This document shows, one piece after another, positions 6,243-7,218 of a stretch of DNA of 7,218 bases. This DNA is from an uncultured Bacteroidales bacterium (GTDB taxonomy: Bacteria > Bacteroidota > Bacteroidia > Bacteroidales > F082). The stretch spans positions 1 through 7,218 of the forward strand of contig CALFIT010000049.1 of NCBI GenBank assembly GCA_937877465.1. Reading direction: 5' to 3'. The translations under genes and the position numbers were made by a program. The notes under the pieces were generated by a model, which was given only the letters and a program-made list of their open reading frames with translations, had not been told where the DNA came from and made no database searches. Within the stretch, counting starts at the first letter, position 1. Each line of letters opens with the position of its first letter.

Positions 6243-6277
6243 GCGTCATTGCGAGGAGGAACGACGAAGCAATCCAG
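6243..6277. repeat. Dispersed palindromic repeat of the GTCATTGCGAG...GAAGCAATCC type
   Basis: GTCATTGCGAGGAGGAACGA begins at 6245 and the element closes with CGAAGCAATCCAG by 6277. ATTGC (6248-6252) pairs with GCAAT (6269-6273). I recognise this as close to an intergenic repeat seen in many bacterial genomes, from memory rather than a search. It lies 5-39 bp downstream of the methyltransferase stop. Confidence 0.7.
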
Positions 6278-6281
6278 ATAA

Positions 6282-7094
6282 TCAGTTATTTATTCTATGT
6301 GTCTTAATCTCTATTTCAAAGTATTTCCGTGGCGTTTCATACGGCACGAGTTTATGCGTAGGCAAGTCTTCGGGCAGATATACCGCACACAAGGTATTGG
6401 AAACATGATAGATGCGTTTGCGTTTCTCGGCGGGAGCGCCGTCGAGGATGGCACCCATTACGTCCCAGCGGATGGTCTCGGGGTCGAGGCCGTAGTCGTG
6501 CCAAACGACGAGGCTCCGCTCGCCTTTCAGCAACTTGAAGGCGGTCTCGGTGTCTTTCTTCACGCTTTCATAGTGGTGGTCGCCATCGACGAAGACCATG
6601 TCGTACTTGCCGAAATGCGGCCCGAAGTCGAAGGTCTGCGAGTCGCCGTAGAGTTGTTCGACATTGCTCAAGTCCTTGCTGAAGAAACTGTGTAGGTCGG
6701 CATACAACGGATTGTCAGTCAGTTTGATGATGTCCTCCTTCGGCAGGTTGAACGTGACGCAGTGCTGGGCGACCTCGGCAAGGTTGGCCACGCTCTCGCC
6801 GCGCCAAGTGCCGATTTCGAAGTAGTCCTCCACCGCATAGCGTTTGGCCAAGGCCCGCATCAAGGCGATGTCGATGGGCATGGTCGCGCCCGAGAGGTAG
6901 GCATAGGGTTTCGCAATCTCGTTGAAATCGGGGAACAACTCGTTGATTTCCAGCATGGGAAGTCCGTCCTTGAGTCCGTATTGCCTAATCACGTCTTCTT
7001 TGTTGCTACTCTCGTCTTGCAGCACGAGGTTGAGCAGGTAAGGATGCCTGACGATGCGCCCGATGGCTTTGAAGAATTTATTCAGTTTGTTCAT
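6282..7094 (-). CDS. Class I SAM-dependent methyltransferase (Methyltransf_24-like)
   Basis: The 270-residue protein shows SAM-binding motif I as YFEIGTWRGES (91-101). Its later motif DMVFVDGDHHYESVKKD (165-181) ends a core beta strand, and LVVWHDY (195-201) follows. This arrangement is typical of the Methyltransf_24 / O-methyltransferase-like group, often found in polysaccharide and secondary-metabolite clusters. The N-terminal 70 residues, including DGLPMLEINELFPDF (43-57), precede the core and may contribute to substrate binding. The substrate is unknown; a sugar or other glycan component is a reasonable inference from the neighbouring glycosyltransferase. The ATG at 7092-7094 lies inside the end of the preceding gene (17-nt overlap), pointing to translational coupling. 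The stop is TGA at 6282-6284, just before the repeat cluster. Confidence 0.88.
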   Translation of the reverse strand: MNKLNKFFKAIGRIVRHPYLLNLVLQDESSNKEDVIRQYGLKDGLPMLEINELFPDFNEIAKPYAYLSGATMPIDIALMRALAKRYAVEDYFEIGTWRGESVANLAEVAQHCVTFNLPKEDIIKLTDNPLYADLHSFFSKDLSNVEQLYGDSQTFDFGPHFGKYDMVFVDGDHHYESVKKDTETAFKLLKGERSLVVWHDYGLDPETIRWDVMGAILDGAPAEKRKRIYHVSNTLCAVYLPEDLPTHKLVPYETPRKYFEIEIKTHRINN

Positions 7095-7218
7095 TTTCAG
7101 TAGGTTGCTTTATGAATTGTTGTTTGAGTTCGACGAGGTAATTCTGCAATTCGCTCCTTCGCAGCAGGAAGTCCTTGCCCTTGAAGCGCGACTCCTTCAC
7201 GAAGAAGACGAAGAGGAA
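7078..7218 (-). CDS. C-terminal fragment of a probable membrane protein (5' part off the right edge)
   Basis: The minus-strand frame entering at 7218 runs 46 codons to a TAA at 7078-7080. It starts FLFVFFVKESRFKGKDFLLR, the end of a hydrophobic segment followed by a basic, then mixed-charge tail ending ENEQTE. That is the look of an integral membrane protein's last helix and cytoplasmic tail, such as a polysaccharide polymerase, flippase or membrane-bound transferase. The family cannot be recognised from so little. It overlaps the methyltransferase start by 17 nt, supporting a shared operon. Its third codon positions are G/C-rich like its neighbours. A second frame is also open here, so the choice rests on the overlap and composition. 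Confidence 0.6.
   Translation of the reverse strand, partial: FLFVFFVKESRFKGKDFLLRRSELQNYLVELKQQFIKQPTENEQTE

Noticed and set aside
7097..7216. Second open frame in the partial gene at the right edge (minus strand, ending at TGA 7097-7099).
   Set aside because: Its product is a basic, Ala/Gly/Pro/Gln mix with no clear character, whereas the chosen frame gives a coherent membrane tail and a typical short overlap. The choice is not certain.

Overview
The window looks like a chromosomal fragment of a Bacteroidota bacterium, probably Bacteroidales-like. Three upstream regions carry the Bacteroidota-type promoter (TTTG, 18-19 bp, TAnnTTTG). Start codons are preceded by A/T-rich sequence rather than Shine-Dalgarno motifs. 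The core is a lipid A locus in the order lpxD, lpxC, lpxA. The genus cannot be read from the sequence.

Left part (1-1318, minus): a nearly complete DUF4143-type P-loop ATPase whose C-terminus runs off the left edge. Its 5' flank (1319-1575) holds three and a half tandem copies of a 33-bp repeat, the innermost copy supplying the -33 box of its predicted promoter. A divergent promoter for the next operon lies in the same gap.

Middle (1576-4948, plus): a small membrane-anchored conserved protein, then lpxD; after a second promoter with a hairpin leader containing a consensus DnaA box come lpxC and lpxA, 2 nt apart. LpxA, LpxC and LpxD catalyse the first three committed steps of lipid A synthesis: O-acylation of UDP-GlcNAc, deacetylation, N-acylation. 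LpxC here lacks the FabZ dehydratase domain usually fused to it in this phylum.

Right part (4945-7218, minus, convergent with lpxA): three genes that resemble a surface-polysaccharide biosynthesis operon. In transcription order they are the C-terminus of a probable membrane protein, a class I SAM-dependent methyltransferase overlapping it by 17 nt, then, after a 146-bp repeat-rich gap, a GT4 glycosyltransferase. Its stop codon interlocks with that of lpxA.

No complete new multi-gene system is evident. The most unusual feature is a long near-perfect inverted repeat inserted in frame in the glycosyltransferase, at the linker between its two Rossmann domains. A shorter intergenic element 700 bp away shares its GTCATT...AATC layout with a compensatory stem change, suggesting one family of dispersed palindromic elements that can land inside genes. 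Other points are the stand-alone LpxC, the DnaA-box hairpin in the lpxC leader, and the repeats at the ATPase promoter.
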